Shown here: positions 5,729 to 6,811 of the stretch, one piece after another
How the letters are laid out: each line of letters opens with the position of its first letter
Numbering within the stretch: position 1 is the first letter of the stretch
Source of the DNA: an uncultured Collinsella sp.
GTDB taxonomy: Bacteria; Actinomycetota; Coriobacteriia; Coriobacteriales; Coriobacteriaceae
Direction: 5' to 3'
Assembly: GCA_900553165.1 (NCBI GenBank)
Contig: USCN01000071.1
Span: forward strand, 1 to 6,811
DNA length: 6,811 bases
The notes under the pieces: generated by a model
Told to the model about the DNA's origin: nothing
Seen by the model: only the letters and a program-made list of their open reading frames with translations
Database searches by the model: none
Translations under genes and position numbers: made by a program

Positions 5729-5943
5729 GGCCAAAAAATGACAAAAATGAGTACTGCTACCGTGGTTACAACATATAAAAAGATAGTATTTGCTTAAGTT
5801 CCGCAACATATGTCCATTATAAGGACTAGCAGTTGGACCAAAATTGTGCATTCATCGCCATTTCGACTTGCTATTTGGTCTGATTAACCCAAAATTGCTG
5901 CTACCAAATCGGTAACAGTACTCATATTTGACGTTTTTTGACC
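5729..5943. mobile_element. MITE-like AT-rich element with 34-bp terminal inverted repeats
   Basis: The ends 5729-5762 and 5910-5943 are inverted copies matching at 29 of 34 positions. The mismatches, on the left arm, are at 5731, 5739, 5741, 5746 and 5757. Shared core stretches include ATGAGTACTG and TACCG, pointing inward from both ends. The 147-bp interior is clearly more AT-rich than the genes around it and encodes no credible protein. Next to the right arm a hairpin CTGCTACC/GGTAACAG with loop AAATC lies at 5898-5918. No target-site duplication is obvious, so a non-autonomous transposon relic is an inference. A long bidirectional terminator or structured RNA between the convergent units would also give this symmetry. 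Confidence 0.6.
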
Positions 5944-5956
5944 AGCAGGTCTCCCT

Positions 5957-5975
5957 GCCTTAGCAAATCTAAGGC
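5957..5975. other. Short perfect hairpin between element and argD terminator
   Basis: GCCTTAG (5957-5963) and CTAAGGC (5969-5975) pair perfectly over seven bases with loop CAAAT. An overlapping GCAGG/CCTGC pair (5945-5949 with 5954-5958) offers a competing fold. Neither is followed by a T-run on the plus strand. The role is unknown. Confidence 0.45.
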
Positions 5976-6035
5976 AAAACGGGCTCCAGACCGCTGAATC
6001 GTGCCGCATATGGCACGTCCGCAGTCCGGAACCCG
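5976..6035 (-). terminator. Probable argD terminator with long bulged hairpin
   Basis: On the minus strand, 25 nt after the argD stop, a long stem forms between 5980-5994 and 6021-6035. Twelve pairs fall in blocks of 4, 3, 3 and 2, separated by three single C-A mismatches. An inner six-pair stem follows (6000-6005 with 6012-6017, loop GCATAT). TTTT (5979-5976) follows the outer stem on the minus strand. The position fits an intrinsic terminator, but the T-run is short and the stem is unusually elaborate, so a structured RNA or repeat element is also possible. Confidence 0.55.
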
Positions 6036-6060
6036 CTCCAAATTGCTATGTCTGATGGCG

Positions 6061-6811
6061 CTAAGCCAAAACACCCGCCAGGATCTCGATTAGGCTGTCC
6101 ACGTCGGCTTCCTCGCAGACGAGCGGCGGCAAGAAACGCAGCGTATGGGCACCCGTAGCGTTAATCACGGCACCGGCCTCCAGCGCTCGGGCAACAATGT
6201 CATGCGCATCGCCCGCAGCGTCATCCAGGTCGCAGCCGAGCATCAAGCCGCGACCGCGCACCTCGGTTACGTGCGGTAACTTGGCGAGCTTTGCCTCCAT
6301 ATAGGCGCCCACCTTGGCGGCATGCTCAGCGTAGTCGCCGCGCACAAGCGCGGAGAGCGTCGCGGCACACGCCGCGACGGCCAAGCAGCTGCCGCCAAAG
6401 GTCGAACCGTGGTCGCCGGGCTTAAACACGTCGGCGATCTCCTTCTTTGCCACCACGGCGCCCATGGGGACGCCGTCGGCGATGCCCTTGGCAAGACTCA
6501 TGATGTCGGGCTCCACGCCATAGGTCTGGTAAGCAAACGGCTTGCCGGAGCGGAACAGGCCGCACTGGACCTCGTCGGCAATGAGCACGGCACCCACCTC
6601 GTGTGCCAAGTCGCGCGCCGCGGCCATAAACTCCTCGGTCATGGGATGCACGCCACTCTCGCCCTGGATCGGCTCGAGCATCACGGCACAGATTTCACTT
6701 CCCAGCTGCTTAAAGATTGCGCGAAGCTCATCGACATCGTTGGGCGTGCAGGCCACAAAGCCGCCCGGCAGCGGGCGGAAGCTATCCTGCAGCCAATCCT
6801 GCATGGTAGCG
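6061..6811 (-). CDS. argD: Acetylornithine aminotransferase, C-terminal part (5' end beyond window)
   Basis: A PLP-dependent class III aminotransferase of arginine biosynthesis. It transfers an amino group between N-acetylornithine and 2-oxoglutarate in the cytoplasm. About 250 C-terminal residues are present; the frame is open through the right edge, and the ATG at 6804 is internal, so the true start is outside. Numbered from that ATG: PLPGGF at 11-16, EPIQGESGV at 44-52, ADEVQCG at 76-82 (D77 contacts the PLP ring nitrogen), SLAKGIADGVPMGA at 103-116 with K106 the Schiff-base lysine, HGSTFGGS at 132-139, and LRFLPPLV at 222-229 near the C-terminus. Full-length family members are about 390-400 residues, so the N-terminal 35-40% is missing. 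Ornithine or GABA aminotransferase are alternatives within the class, but the motif wording best fits ArgD. It ends facing the asnB/tRNA unit. Confidence 0.87.
   Translation of the reverse strand, partial: ATMQDWLQDSFRPLPGGFVACTPNDVDELRAIFKQLGSEICAVMLEPIQGESGVHPMTEEFMAAARDLAHEVGAVLIADEVQCGLFRSGKPFAYQTYGVEPDIMSLAKGIADGVPMGAVVAKKEIADVFKPGDHGSTFGGSCLAVAACAATLSALVRGDYAEHAAKVGAYMEAKLAKLPHVTEVRGRGLMLGCDLDDAAGDAHDIVARALEAGAVINATGAHTLRFLPPLVCEEADVDSLIEILAGVLA

Noticed and set aside
5359..5778. Several 70-120-residue open frames over the tRNA tail repeats, with peptides such as GDEGFEPPALCV or MRDSNPQP
   Set aside because: These are translations of tRNA and T-arm sequence, a well-known source of spurious proteins. 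They overlap terminators and the tRNA.
5816..5821. Exact TATAAT on the minus strand inside the AT-rich element
   Set aside because: No acceptable -35 at 15-18 nt and no gene downstream on that strand. Such hexamers are expected by chance in AT-rich DNA.
5748..5923. Two mirrored micro-ORFs starting ATGAGTACTG, one from each inverted repeat (16 and 13 residues)
   Set aside because: Their similarity is just the shared repeat ends. Neither has a clear ribosome binding site, and both stop at once outside the arm.

Overview
The window reads as chromosomal sequence from a high-G+C Gram-positive bacterium. The best guess is a Coriobacteriia member such as Collinsella, judged from protein style, G/C-rich third positions and a tRNA gene with an encoded CCA end. 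That assignment is an impression from the sequence, not a database result.

Layout. (1) Positions 1-3044, minus strand: a compact cell-wall operon read right to left. It holds a divergent MurE-type ligase (1527-3044), a HAD-IIB (Cof-like) phosphatase of unknown substrate (585-1496) and the N-terminal 177 residues of glutamate racemase MurI (1-531, cut by the window edge). MurI makes D-glutamate and MurE adds the third amino acid of the peptidoglycan stem. The ligase has D-D-P-G where DAP-adding enzymes have D-N-P-R, so its amino acid is probably not meso-DAP. (2) Positions 3045-3443: a 399-bp divergent intergenic region with a near-perfect inverted repeat just before the next gene. (3) Positions 3444-5312, plus strand: a full-length glutamine-hydrolysing asparagine synthetase (AsnB family). 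(4) Positions 5370-5445: tRNA-Val(UAC), then a Rho-independent terminator. (5) Positions 5446-6060: 615 bp with no credible protein gene but dense structure. It contains a diverged second copy of the tRNA tail plus terminator, two inverted T-arm copies, a GC-rich spacer, an AT-rich 215-bp MITE-like element with 34-bp imperfect terminal inverted repeats, and a long hairpin that probably ends the argD transcript. (6) Positions 6061-6811, minus strand: the C-terminal part of an acetylornithine aminotransferase (ArgD), cut by the right edge.

The murE operon and asnB diverge from 3045-3443. The asnB/tRNA unit and argD converge on 5446-6060, which fits the pile-up of terminators and repeats there. 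No complete novel system is evident. The most unusual material is the repeat-rich convergent region and the divergent MurE facing an AsnB-type amidotransferase.
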